DNA of 56,319 nt from Terrimonas ferruginea DSM 30193 (GTDB lineage Bacteria; Bacteroidota; Bacteroidia; Chitinophagales; Chitinophagaceae). Position 1 is the stretch's first letter; each line of letters starts with the position of its first letter. The notes beneath the pieces were generated by a model that was given only the letters and a program-made list of their open reading frames with translations, ran no database searches and was not told the origin of the DNA. Position numbers and translations under genes: made by a program. Positions 31,796 through 39,151 of this stretch are shown piece after piece. The stretch spans positions 154,459 through 210,777 of the forward strand of contig NZ_KE384402.1 in assembly GCF_000425585.1 (NCBI RefSeq), written 5' to 3'.

Positions 31796-32515
31796 ATGAC
31801 ATATCTAAAAGGTAAAACGGCTCTTATCACCGGCGGCAGCCGCAGCCTGGGTAAAGCCACTGCTATTGCATTGGCCAAAGAAGGCGTCAACATCGCGATC
31901 ACCGGCAGGGATACCAAAAAACTGGAAGAAACCGCTACTGAATTAAAAGCGTTAGGTGTCAATGTCACTTATGCAGCATTTGATGTAGCCAACCAGGAGG
32001 CAGTGAACGCAGGCATCGAAAAGATTGCGAAGCAATTTCCGAAGATAGATATATTGATTAACAACGCGGGAATTGCCGGTTTAGGGTCGGTGGAAGAAAT
32101 GCCGACGGCCAAATGGGAAGAAATTATCCAGGTAAACGTTTTAGGCGTTTATTATGTAGCGAAAGCTGTTATCCCTTTGCTGAAAGCGAACGGCGGTGGT
32201 GATATCATCAATGTTGCGTCAACAGCGGGTTTGAAAGGCAGCGCAAATTACTCTGCCTACAGCGCTTCTAAAGCCGCTGTTATGCGTTTCTCCGAATCAT
32301 TGATGCTGGAAATGCGGAAAGAGAATATCCGCGTCGTTACCCTCACGCCCAGCACGATTGCTACGGATATGACGATAACGGATTTAAAAATCACCGATGG
32401 CAACCCGGATAAAGTTTTACAACCCGAAGACTTCGCACAGTTAATTGTTGATATCCTGAAGTTCGAAAGAAGGGCGCTGATTGCGAATGCTTCGATTTTC
32501 AGCAGCAATCCCTGA
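31796..32515 (+). CDS. SDR family oxidoreductase (3-oxoacyl-ACP reductase-like)
   Basis: A 239-aa classical short-chain dehydrogenase. Rossmann TGGSRSLGKA near residue 13, INNAGIAG, catalytic Ser of VASTAGLKG, and YSAYSASKAAV with the Tyr-x3-Lys pair. NADP preference and substrate cannot be fixed; similar Bacteroidota genes are named 3-ketoacyl-ACP reductase. It is a single gene with a palindromic operator upstream and a terminator downstream, which suggests inducible control rather than a core fatty-acid role. Confidence 0.92.
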   Translation: MTYLKGKTALITGGSRSLGKATAIALAKEGVNIAITGRDTKKLEETATELKALGVNVTYAAFDVANQEAVNAGIEKIAKQFPKIDILINNAGIAGLGSVEEMPTAKWEEIIQVNVLGVYYVAKAVIPLLKANGGGDIINVASTAGLKGSANYSAYSASKAAVMRFSESLMLEMRKENIRVVTLTPSTIATDMTITDLKITDGNPDKVLQPEDFAQLIVDILKFERRALIANASIFSSNP

Positions 32516-32549
32516 TAAATTTGAGTGCGATTGGAAAGCCTTTAAGTCC

Positions 32550-32600
32550 GAACCAGATCGCACGCAAAGGCGCACAAGGAGCAAAGGCGCAATTTTTGCA
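32550..32600. repeat. CGCAAAGGCGC-type dispersed short repeat
   Basis: CACGCAAAGGCGCACAAGG followed by AGCAAAGGCGCAA. Degenerate relatives appear at about 34833-34856 (CACGCAAAGGCGCATAAG) and 36149-36175 (CACGCAAAGCCGCAAAG). It lies between a stop codon and a terminator. Confidence 0.6.
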
Positions 32601-32637
32601 CCTGGTGGAGCGGGTATAAGATATCAACCTGTTTGAA

Positions 32638-32668
32638 CAAAAGCCGCGGTATTTTCTGCGGCTTTTTG
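32638..32668. terminator. Rho-independent terminator
   Basis: AAAAGCCGC, loop, GCGGCTTTTTG. A and T runs on both sides allow bidirectional use between the SDR gene and the convergent flavoprotein gene. Confidence 0.85.
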
Positions 32669-32679
32669 TTTAACTAATT

Positions 32680-33810
32680 TTATTCTTCCCCCGCAAACAT
32701 TCCTAACAACCAATCCACCGCGCCCTCGCTATGCAATCGCTCCGTTGATTCCAACGTCATTGCGGTCACCTCTGATGCGCGTGAAAGCATCTTTTTTTCA
32801 TAAGCTGCAATGCCTTCACCTGAAGTCAGCGCTTCTGCCAACTCATACGCATCCTGCATCGCCATGTTTACGCCTTCGCCCGCATAGGGTGGCATGCGAT
32901 GCGCCGCGTCTCCGAGCATGGTTAAGTTGGGGAGGGATTTCCATTCCTGGTCGGGCGGACAATGATATTGCGGGCGGGCGACAAACCATATTTTTTCCCC
33001 GGCAAATAATTCCTGCCATTCTTCATGCCATTCGCCGAAGGCTTTTTTAAACCAGTCGTGTACCTGTTGCTTTTTCGTGAAGTCGATGCCTGCGTTTTGC
33101 GCCCAGTTTTCCTCTACGTTGCAGCCGGTATAAAACGATAAACATCCATCTCCTTTGGCACTCAGTATAAGCGATTGACTTTTCCCTAAGGCAAACACCT
33201 TCCCTCCTTTCACCAGCTCCCAAAGTTTCGGCGCATTTTGCGAAGCATGATAGATATTGCCTTCAATGATCGTGATGCCGGAATAGACAGGTTTTATATC
33301 AGTGATATATGAACGGATTTTGGAATTGGCGCCGTCTGCCGCTATCACTATATCGGCGTATGCGGCTGTACCATTTTTGAATTGCAGTTGCCAGCCTTCG
33401 CCCTGCGGGCTCATGGATACAAACTGACTTTCCCATATTATGGTTCCGGCCTTTAATGAATCGAGTAAGATCATGCGCAAATCCGCGCGATCAATTTCAG
33501 GGCGATCTTCAGCAGCTCCCTTTTCGCCGGTATGCTCTTCGTACAAAATATGCATGTCTTCATCCATCACACGCAGCTTGCCCGCATCCGGCCGGTGATA
33601 GTTATAGAATGCTTCCAGCAAACCCGCGCGGCGCAATGCTTCGAGCCCCGACTCTTCGTGCAGGTCCAGCGTTGCTCCCTGCGATCTTGCTTCTTTGTGG
33701 TTGTCGCGCTCGTAGACTTTTATGTCCGCACCCTCCAATTGCAGCAATCTTGCGAGCACCAATCCACCAGGACCGCCACCGATGATGGCTATCTTTTTAT
33801 CGTTTATCAT
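32680..33810 (-). CDS. FAD-dependent monooxygenase, TetX-like
   Basis: A 376-aa class A flavoprotein hydroxylase. The FAD Rossmann GGGPGG (11-16) and YERDNHKEARSQGATLDLH correspond closely to the TetX start. RADLRMILLDSL and GDAAHRMPPYAGEGVN are the second FAD motif. By eye it aligns with TetX along its whole length, but at positions I take to match TetX Gln192 and His234 (substrate contacts) it has Glu and Ser. It is therefore probably a relative acting on another aromatic or polyketide substrate. It uses NADPH and O2 by family. It is a single gene. Confidence 0.88.
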   Translation of the reverse strand: MINDKKIAIIGGGPGGLVLARLLQLEGADIKVYERDNHKEARSQGATLDLHEESGLEALRRAGLLEAFYNYHRPDAGKLRVMDEDMHILYEEHTGEKGAAEDRPEIDRADLRMILLDSLKAGTIIWESQFVSMSPQGEGWQLQFKNGTAAYADIVIAADGANSKIRSYITDIKPVYSGITIIEGNIYHASQNAPKLWELVKGGKVFALGKSQSLILSAKGDGCLSFYTGCNVEENWAQNAGIDFTKKQQVHDWFKKAFGEWHEEWQELFAGEKIWFVARPQYHCPPDQEWKSLPNLTMLGDAAHRMPPYAGEGVNMAMQDAYELAEALTSGEGIAAYEKKMLSRASEVTAMTLESTERLHSEGAVDWLLGMFAGEE

Positions 33811-33885
33811 ACCGTTTTATTTACGGTACAAAATTATCAACGGGGCGTGGCGGGGAATTGTACTTTTCGGACGTTTTTGCGTCGC

Positions 33886-33960
33886 AAGTAATAAGTATTA
33901 GGTATTAAGTATTAAGTAGTAAGTATTAAGTATTAAGTATTAAGTATTAGGTATTCAGTA
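33886..33960. repeat. Heptamer array (AAGTATT/AGGTATT/AAGTAGT)
   Basis: About ten near-identical heptamers without a phase break, between the flavoprotein gene start and the AraC gene end. A short TTTTGAA/TTTTACT stretch (about 34020-34040) touches the AraC stop codon. Confidence 0.85.
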
Positions 33961-34030
33961 GTGCTTTGCTTCTTTGCATGAACCTGGTGCTCAGGTTACC
34001 ACAGCCACTTTTTTCCTGACTTTTGAATTT

Positions 34031-34786
34031 TTACTTTTGATTTAGCAAAGCCAGCTGTATAAACTTTCCGTTTTTATTTTTATTCAATTCCTTCGGCAGT
34101 GCACCCGATAACTTTTTTACTTCTTTGATAAAATGCGACTGATCCGCAAAGTCCTGCTGCGGATACAACTTTCCCTCTTTGATGTGATGAAAGGACGCCC
34201 GGAAACGGATGATGTTACAGTACGCTTTCAAAGGCAAGCCAAACTGCGGCGAAAAATACCTGTTGAGCTGACGACTGGTCCAGCATAATTTATCCGATAA
34301 TTCCTTTATAGTGACAGATCCGTTGGATGTATGTATCAGTTCAAACAATTTCTTTTTCCGTTCATCTGTTTTTTCCGGTAATCGTTGCTTTATTGCTGAA
34401 GAGGCTTTCTCACAAAACTCTTTAAAGTCTTGCAGATCTTTTTCCGCCAATTCCCAAAATCCGTCCGGCATTCGTTTCCCGCTATTGAGGATACCGGCCA
34501 CCTGCGGGCCAAGCAATAACTCTGCTCCCAAAGGTTTGAAGCTGATGGCAAACATGATCGTTCCGGGTGCAATCTCCACCTGCTCAGGATGTGTGCTTAT
34601 GCCTAACAGGCTTGCATGAAAAGGTTCCAACGCCGACCTGGAAAAAAACAGGTCGATGCGACCATCGGGCAGGATCACAACTTCCTTCGCTGTGGTCGAT
34701 TTGTTTTGCAATAACCAGAAACTTTCGACATAGTCGGCCAGGAACGCGTCAGGTTTTACAAGTTGGTATGTGATGTCGTTCATCAT
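34031..34786 (-). CDS. AraC family regulator (DUF6597-type N-terminus)
   Basis: A 251-aa regulator that starts YQLVKPDAFLADYVESFWLL, the typical N-terminal sensing domain of this AraC subgroup. It ends with a helix-turn-helix pair (VTIKELSDKLCWTSRQLNRYF and FADQSHFIKEVKKL...GALPKEL). No obvious divergent target is present: upstream lie a repeat array and the HxlR gene. It may be self-regulating. Confidence 0.9.
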   Translation of the reverse strand: MMNDITYQLVKPDAFLADYVESFWLLQNKSTTAKEVVILPDGRIDLFFSRSALEPFHASLLGISTHPEQVEIAPGTIMFAISFKPLGAELLLGPQVAGILNSGKRMPDGFWELAEKDLQDFKEFCEKASSAIKQRLPEKTDERKKKLFELIHTSNGSVTIKELSDKLCWTSRQLNRYFSPQFGLPLKAYCNIIRFRASFHHIKEGKLYPQQDFADQSHFIKEVKKLSGALPKELNKNKNGKFIQLALLNQK

Positions 34787-34872
34787 TCAGAAAACGATTA
34801 CAATAGCTAAAACATCGCTTGAAAAGCCGCGGGCTTCACGCAAAGGCGCATAAGAAGCAGAGCCGCCAAGAT

Positions 34873-34930
34873 TACCTTATACCTTATGCCTTACACCTTA
34901 CCCCTTATCCCTCACGCCTTACTTCCCCAT
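34873..34930. repeat. Heptamer array (ACCTTAT/GCCTTAC) at the HxlR gene end
   Basis: Seven or eight units of the CCTTAY type run into the HxlR stop codon; the terminal codons Met-Gly-Lys-stop abut the array. Confidence 0.8.
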
Positions 34931-35272
34931 TACTTTCTTCCGGTGTTCATGCCCCCAATCGGAAAGATTATTGATAACCGATTGCAGCTTGCGGCCGTAT
35001 TCTGTTAATTCATATAAGACAGTTATGGGCTGTGTATCCTGCACAGTGCGTTTTACCAGCTTGTGCATTTCCATTTCCTTTAACTCTTTACTCAACATAC
35101 GATTGGAAATACCTTTTACATCCGCAAGGATATCGGAGAAGCGCCGCTGCTGGTGAAAACAGAGTACGGCAATAATGGATATCGTCCATTTGCCATTGAG
35201 CACATCCATGGCATCGTGCACTGCCAGTATGTTTTTTTTACAGTCTTCGTGGGAATGTTTTTTGTCTGCCAT
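34919..35272 (-). CDS. HxlR family winged-helix transcriptional regulator
   Basis: A 117-aa regulator with the HxlR signature: a conserved N-terminal Cys (DCKKNI), VLNGKWTISIIAVLCF, RRFSDILADVKGISNRMLSKELKEM (helix-turn-helix and wing) and VLYELTEYG. Many members sense electrophiles or oxidants through the N-terminal Cys. It is divergent from a nitroreductase gene with a palindrome between them, the classical repressor-and-target layout. It lies next to an AraC gene of the same orientation. Confidence 0.94.
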   Translation of the reverse strand: MADKKHSHEDCKKNILAVHDAMDVLNGKWTISIIAVLCFHQQRRFSDILADVKGISNRMLSKELKEMEMHKLVKRTVQDTQPITVLYELTEYGRKLQSVINNLSDWGHEHRKKVMGK

Positions 35273-35280
35273 ATGTTACC

Positions 35281-35300
35281 TGGTTACCTGAAGGTAACCA
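35281..35300. promoter_or_regulatory. HxlR operator candidate TGGTTACCTGAAGGTAACCA
   Basis: A 20-bp near-perfect palindrome (9-bp arms, GA centre), 8 bases upstream of the HxlR start. Further TTACC half-sites occur at 35275-35279 and 35311-35315. It lies in the 100-base divergent region with the nitroreductase gene, whose -7 box TAATTTTG is at 35343-35350. Confidence 0.65.
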
Positions 35301-35342
35301 TTACTTTTGATTACCTTGTTACAAAAGTATACAAAGCCGGGC

Positions 35343-35350
35343 TAATTTTG
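35343..35350 (+). promoter_or_regulatory. Predicted -7 promoter element (TAATTTTG) of the nitroreductase gene
   Basis: Perfect TAnnTTTG, 22 bases before the ATG at 35373; a TTG at 35316-35318 is a possible -33 element. The HxlR palindrome lies upstream of both. Confidence 0.5.
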
Positions 35351-35372
35351 TCTTTCATTAAAAAATAACTCC

Positions 35373-36005
35373 ATGGCTTTACTAGACGATCTACAATGGC
35401 GCTATGCCACCAAAAAAATGAACGGCCAGCCCGTTCCCGCCGACAAACTCAATTACATACTGGAAGCCGCGCGCCTGGCGCCCTCGTCCTCCGGCCTCCA
35501 GCCTTACCGCCTTTTTGTGATCAGCAACAAAGAGTTGCTGGACAAGATCAAGGTTTTCTCTTTTAATCAAAGTCAGATCACCGATTGCTCGCATCTGTTG
35601 GTATGGGCCGCGTGGGATGGCTATTCATACGAGCGTATCAACGATGTATTTAATTATACGATCAAAGAACGCGGCCTGCCCGATGATGCCATGAACGATT
35701 ACAAACAACTGCTTTGGGGCATGTACGAACCGCTGGGAGAAGATTGGCATAAAAGCCATTCTGCACGCCAGGCCTATATTTCTTTCGGATTGGCGATCGC
35801 CGCTGCAGCAGAACAAAAGGTAGACGCTACCCCCATGGAAGGTTTTGAACCTGCACAAATGGACGCAATTCTGGGTCTCGACAAATTAGGATTGAAAAGT
35901 GTGGTGATCCTTCCACTCGGCTATCGCGCCGACGATGGAGACTGGCTGGTGAACCTCAAGAAGGTACGCACACCGAAAGAACAATTTATTACAGAGATAG
36001 CTTAA
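35373..36005 (+). CDS. NAD(P)H-dependent nitroreductase family oxidoreductase
   Basis: A 210-aa FMN-dependent oxidoreductase of the NfsB type. WRYATKKMNGQPVP, ARLAPSSSGLQPYRLFVISN (FMN phosphate binding), ARQAYISFGLAIAAAAEQKVDATPMEGF and VVILPLGYRADD are the expected blocks. It reduces quinones or nitroaromatics using NAD(P)H. The divergent HxlR gene and its palindrome indicate induction by electrophiles or quinones, as in YodB-type systems (inference). Confidence 0.93.
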   Translation: MALLDDLQWRYATKKMNGQPVPADKLNYILEAARLAPSSSGLQPYRLFVISNKELLDKIKVFSFNQSQITDCSHLLVWAAWDGYSYERINDVFNYTIKERGLPDDAMNDYKQLLWGMYEPLGEDWHKSHSARQAYISFGLAIAAAAEQKVDATPMEGFEPAQMDAILGLDKLGLKSVVILPLGYRADDGDWLVNLKKVRTPKEQFITEIA

Positions 36006-36012
36006 TCCCCTG

Positions 36013-36051
36013 ATCGTTGCCGGTGCGCTTTTTCGTTGTACCGGCAACGAT
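36013..36051 (+). terminator. Hairpin after the nitroreductase gene
   Basis: ATCGTTGCCGGT and ACCGGCAACGAT form a 12-bp stem with a 15-base T-rich loop, 8 bases after the stop codon. The T tract after the stem is weak. Confidence 0.6.
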
Positions 36052-36101
36052 TTCATGACTTATGATTCGTACTATGCTCGGTTGAGCATCTTAATTACTG
36101 G

Positions 36102-36125
36102 CTGGTTCGTGAATACACGAACCAG
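36102..36125. repeat. Dispersed palindrome, CTGGTTCGTG..CACGAACCAG
   Basis: Same family as 6176, 20410, 22490 and 22630; one central mismatch (GAATAC instead of GTATAC). The outer pair is C-G. Confidence 0.85.
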
Positions 36126-36187
36126 GGTATATGGTTTGCATGAAAAAAGCCCGGGTTCACGCAAAGCCGCAAAGCATCATTTCCATA

Positions 36188-36240
36188 TACCTATTACTTA
36201 ATACTTACTACTTAATACTTACTACTTACTACTTAATACC
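36188..36240. repeat. Heptamer array (TTAATAC/TTACTAC) overlapping the GNAT stop codon
   Basis: Seven units lead directly into the stop codon of the GNAT gene (36229-36231), so the end of the reading frame is written in the repeat. Confidence 0.8.
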
Positions 36241-36750
36241 TTTCCGCATCATCACATCCATCTGCTCATCCCCGCCAAGGCGGAATACATGTTTATCAAA
36301 AGGTATAAACCCATTTTTTTCATAAAAACGGATGGCCTTGTGATTCTCTTCCCATACCCCAAGCCAGAGACTGGTTTTATTCTTTTCCTTCGCTACTTCA
36401 AAAGCTTTATCATACAGTAACTGCCCGATTCTCTTTCCGTGATAGGCATTTTTAACATAGATACGTTCGATCTCCAGCGAAGTTGTTTCCTGCAATTCGG
36501 TTTGTGCGGCACCCGTATTTAGCTTCATGTAGCCGATGGCCGTTTCATTTTCCCAGGCAATAAAAAAGAAAGAGTCCGGGTTGTCGAGTTCTGATTGCAA
36601 CACGGAAAGATTAAATTTTTCATCCAGGTATTGCTGCATGTCTGCTTCGGTATTGTCGCCTGCAAACGTCTCGTAAAAAGTTTCCCGGGCGATAGATCGG
36701 AGTTCGTTGATATGTTGCGCAGAGGCCGGACTGAGATGAATGGATTGCAT
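36229..36750 (-). CDS. GNAT family N-acetyltransferase
   Basis: 173 aa from ATG 36750 (MQSIHLSPASAQHINELRSI), which gives the usual start at the first beta strand; the open frame up to 36801 has no family character. It shows EIERIYVKNAYHGKRIGQLLYDKAF, the acetyl-CoA binding Q/RxxGxG/A motif, and LWLGVWEENHKAIRFYEKNGFI, the C-terminal strand-helix typical of GNATs that acetylate small molecules, spermidine-like amines or protein N-termini. Substrate unknown. Confidence 0.92.
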   Translation of the reverse strand: MQSIHLSPASAQHINELRSIARETFYETFAGDNTEADMQQYLDEKFNLSVLQSELDNPDSFFFIAWENETAIGYMKLNTGAAQTELQETTSLEIERIYVKNAYHGKRIGQLLYDKAFEVAKEKNKTSLWLGVWEENHKAIRFYEKNGFIPFDKHVFRLGGDEQMDVMMRKGIK

Positions 36751-36905
36751 TGCCGAAAAAACTGTTTGGTGACAAGGTAAAATATTTTCCCGCGCGGCCA
36801 TTTAACAAATGATAAAGAAACGGGAAAAATCCCCTCCCCGCCGCGGCGGCGCGTGTTAATGCTTTACCGTAGGTTTACAATTACAACCTTATACAACCCT
36901 CAATT

Positions 36906-37406
36906 ATGAAAAAGTCGCTCCTTATTCTTGTTTTTCTTTTCTCCGCCAACTTATGTTTTTCACAGGACATCGCCAGTTGCTGCACTTCGCCCAAAGATGA
37001 AGGCCGGTGTACAGGCTCCGCTTATTGTACTGCCTGCAAAAACTGCAGCCGCTGCGCCCATTGCGGCTCCGGCGGTACCTGCGGCGTGTGCGCCACTGTT
37101 GCAGAACCGGAAGAACCGAAGAAACCCCGTACGAAGACTAAGAACAGCCCATCCTCCGGTCAAACTGGTAACAAGCTCCGTCCCAAAACCGCTAACAATG
37201 ATGAGTCAGCCATAAACGCGCCTGCGCAATTCGAAGCTATTGCTGAAGTCAACCTGCGTTCGGGTCCGGGCGAAAATTTCGGCATCGTGGAAAAGCTCCG
37301 TAAAGGAGCAAAATTGGTAAAACTCAGTCAGCGCGGTGCATGGTGGAAGGTACGCGTGATCAGCAGCAACAAAACAGGTTACGTTTTAAGCAAATATATC
37401 CGTTGA
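36906..37406 (+). CDS. Exported Cys-rich protein with C-terminal SH3 domain
   Basis: A 166-aa protein with signal peptide (MKKSLLILVFLFSANLCFSQ). Residues about 24-62 form a compact Cys cluster with repeated CxxC and CxxCxxC spacings (CTACKNCSRCAHCG, GTCGVC), about 11 cysteines in 40 residues. A Pro/Lys/Ser linker follows. The C-terminal SH3_3 domain (about 102-166) reads AEVNLRSGPGENFGIVEKL and GAWWKVRVI. Bacterial SH3 domains usually bind peptidoglycan or matrix; the cysteine block could bind metal or form disulphides. It is a single gene with no partner. Confidence 0.85.
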   Translation: MKKSLLILVFLFSANLCFSQDIASCCTSPKDEGRCTGSAYCTACKNCSRCAHCGSGGTCGVCATVAEPEEPKKPRTKTKNSPSSGQTGNKLRPKTANNDESAINAPAQFEAIAEVNLRSGPGENFGIVEKLRKGAKLVKLSQRGAWWKVRVISSNKTGYVLSKYIR

Positions 37407-37532
37407 ATTACCGTTTCATAATTTCTGGTGGCTATAACTAACCCTTAATACCGCATTTTAGGGAGCGGCAGAACTTTTTATTCCTTGTCTTTTTCATAGT
37501 TTTACTTAAGTCAGTTTTGATAATATCCTAAT

Positions 37533-38705
37533 ATGAAGAAGGCTCCGATTCCCTACAATGAACAACAGCGTTTAAAAGATCTCTATTCGTTCAATATTCT
37601 CGACTCGCAACAGGAAGAGGATTACGAAGATCTCGTTCATCTCGTGTCCGATATCTGCAACTGTCCGATGGCGAGTATTACTTTCATCGACAAAGACCGG
37701 CAGTGGTTCAAAGCCACAAAAAATATCGATTTCCCCGAAGGCAATCGTGGTGATTCTTTTTGCGGGCATGCCATCCTGGAAAAAGAAATATTGCTTGTAG
37801 AAGACGCTTCCAAAGACGAACGTTTTTTTGACAACCCGGATGTGACCGGCGGATTGAAAGTGGCTTTTTATGCGGGCGCTCCCATCGTCAGTCCCAATGG
37901 TTACGCGCTTGGCAGCGTTTGCGCCATTGACAAGGTCCCGAGGAAACTAACCGGTCAGCAGGTGGTGGCATTGCAACGGGTAGCCCGTCAAATCAGCCGC
38001 CTGCTGGAGCTGCGGTTAAAGAACCGGCAGATATTGGAAGTAACACAATTGTTGTTACAGGCCGAACAGCAAATTGCGCAGCTCAATATTAAAACCACTG
38101 AAAAAAATCAATTCAATACTGCATACCAGTTGCACGAAGAGATCGCGCAGACCTCCGCTGCGGTGAAGCTGTACATCAATCACGTTAAGAACGTGGAGCA
38201 GGTGTCCAGCGAATTCCTGGATTACAGCATTTTCGAACTCAATAACCTGATCAACTCTGTCAAGCGGCTTTCAAAAGACCTCATTCCTACCACATTCCTG
38301 AACGATAACTATGCGGCGCATATCGCCAAACTACTCGACGAATGCGATGTGCAGGAAACAATGCCCATCGAATACCAGCTGGACCAGCAATTACAGCTCA
38401 ACGGTGAATACGGATTAATGGTATTCCGGATCATCCAGGATGCTTTGTGCCTCGCAAAAGTTTTGCATCCCGAATCTATTGTACTCAAAATCCAGACAGG
38501 GGAAGCAACAAATATTATTATTGATTACGTCAACCCAAAAGAGAAAGACTCGCACGAAATTCATTTACACGAAGCCAATATCTCCAACCGGGCAAATATT
38601 CTGAATGGAACAGTGGAGGCTACGTTTTACGAAGAAGATGGAGGCGGCTTTGAAGTGGCCATCAAACTTCCGCTGGAACTTCAGGTCGCCGGAGATTTAG
38701 AATAA
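37533..38705 (+). CDS. GAF domain protein with degenerate histidine kinase module
   Basis: 390 aa. The GAF domain (about 25-165) has the common Bacteroidota block DRQWFKATKNIDFPEGNRGDSFCGHAIL. A helical region carries LHEEIAQTSAAVKLYI, which resembles the HisKA_3 dimerisation helix with a preserved His. The ATPase part is weak: the N-box position reads RIIQDALCLAKVLH and lacks the essential Asn, while the end keeps RANILNGTVEATFYEEDGGGFEVAIKLPL-like G-box spacing (given here in its key residues). It may be a pseudokinase acting as a sensory scaffold. Its 3' end overlaps the convergent YqgE gene by 9 bases. Confidence 0.82.
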   Translation: MKKAPIPYNEQQRLKDLYSFNILDSQQEEDYEDLVHLVSDICNCPMASITFIDKDRQWFKATKNIDFPEGNRGDSFCGHAILEKEILLVEDASKDERFFDNPDVTGGLKVAFYAGAPIVSPNGYALGSVCAIDKVPRKLTGQQVVALQRVARQISRLLELRLKNRQILEVTQLLLQAEQQIAQLNIKTTEKNQFNTAYQLHEEIAQTSAAVKLYINHVKNVEQVSSEFLDYSIFELNNLINSVKRLSKDLIPTTFLNDNYAAHIAKLLDECDVQETMPIEYQLDQQLQLNGEYGLMVFRIIQDALCLAKVLHPESIVLKIQTGEATNIIIDYVNPKEKDSHEIHLHEANISNRANILNGTVEATFYEEDGGGFEVAIKLPLELQVAGDLE

Positions 38706-39137
38706 TTTTTCCCCGGAACTGATTTCCCAGCTTCCTTCGCTGATTTCGTTTTGCAATTCATCGTTATCCCAACCACAATAACCGATGAAGAGGCGGATAT
38801 CCGCTGTTGTGAGCGTGTTATTATTGATCGCTTCGATGATCGTATTCATGTCTCCACCCAGATAGAGACCTTCGCCGACAGGTTCGCCACCTGCTATCAG
38901 ATCGGGGCGCTGATGCAGGATAAACAAATGTTCACGGTCTACCGGACCGCCTTCGTTAAGTGGAAAAGGTTGCGCGTGGCTGAACTCAGCGAGGTCGTTC
39001 AGCTTGCGCGGAAATAACATGTTTATCACAAAGCCGGTTGCGCCTTTGTCGTTGGTTTCCGTAATAAGAAGGATGGCATTTTCAAAGAAGGTACCATTCA
39101 GTTCTCTGGTACTTTTAAGAAAGAAAGGTGCTTTCAT
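38697..39137 (-). CDS. YqgE/AlgH family protein
   Basis: A 146-aa soluble protein, slightly short for the family, which is usually about 185 aa. It has TFFENAILLITETNDKGATGFVIN at the N-terminus, NEGGPVDREHLFILHQRP, LYLGGDMNTII and IRLFIGYCGWDNDELQNEI, all conserved family blocks. Members are widespread with no settled biochemical role; some are linked to transcriptional control. It overlaps the end of the GAF gene. Confidence 0.95.
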   Translation of the reverse strand: MKAPFFLKSTRELNGTFFENAILLITETNDKGATGFVINMLFPRKLNDLAEFSHAQPFPLNEGGPVDREHLFILHQRPDLIAGGEPVGEGLYLGGDMNTIIEAINNNTLTTADIRLFIGYCGWDNDELQNEISEGSWEISSGEKLF

Positions 39138-39151
39138 TTTTCAAAGGTAAC

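Noticed and set aside
32680-33810. Tetracycline resistance gene tet(X)
   Set aside because: Family similarity is clear, but two substrate-contact positions appear changed and there is no resistance context.
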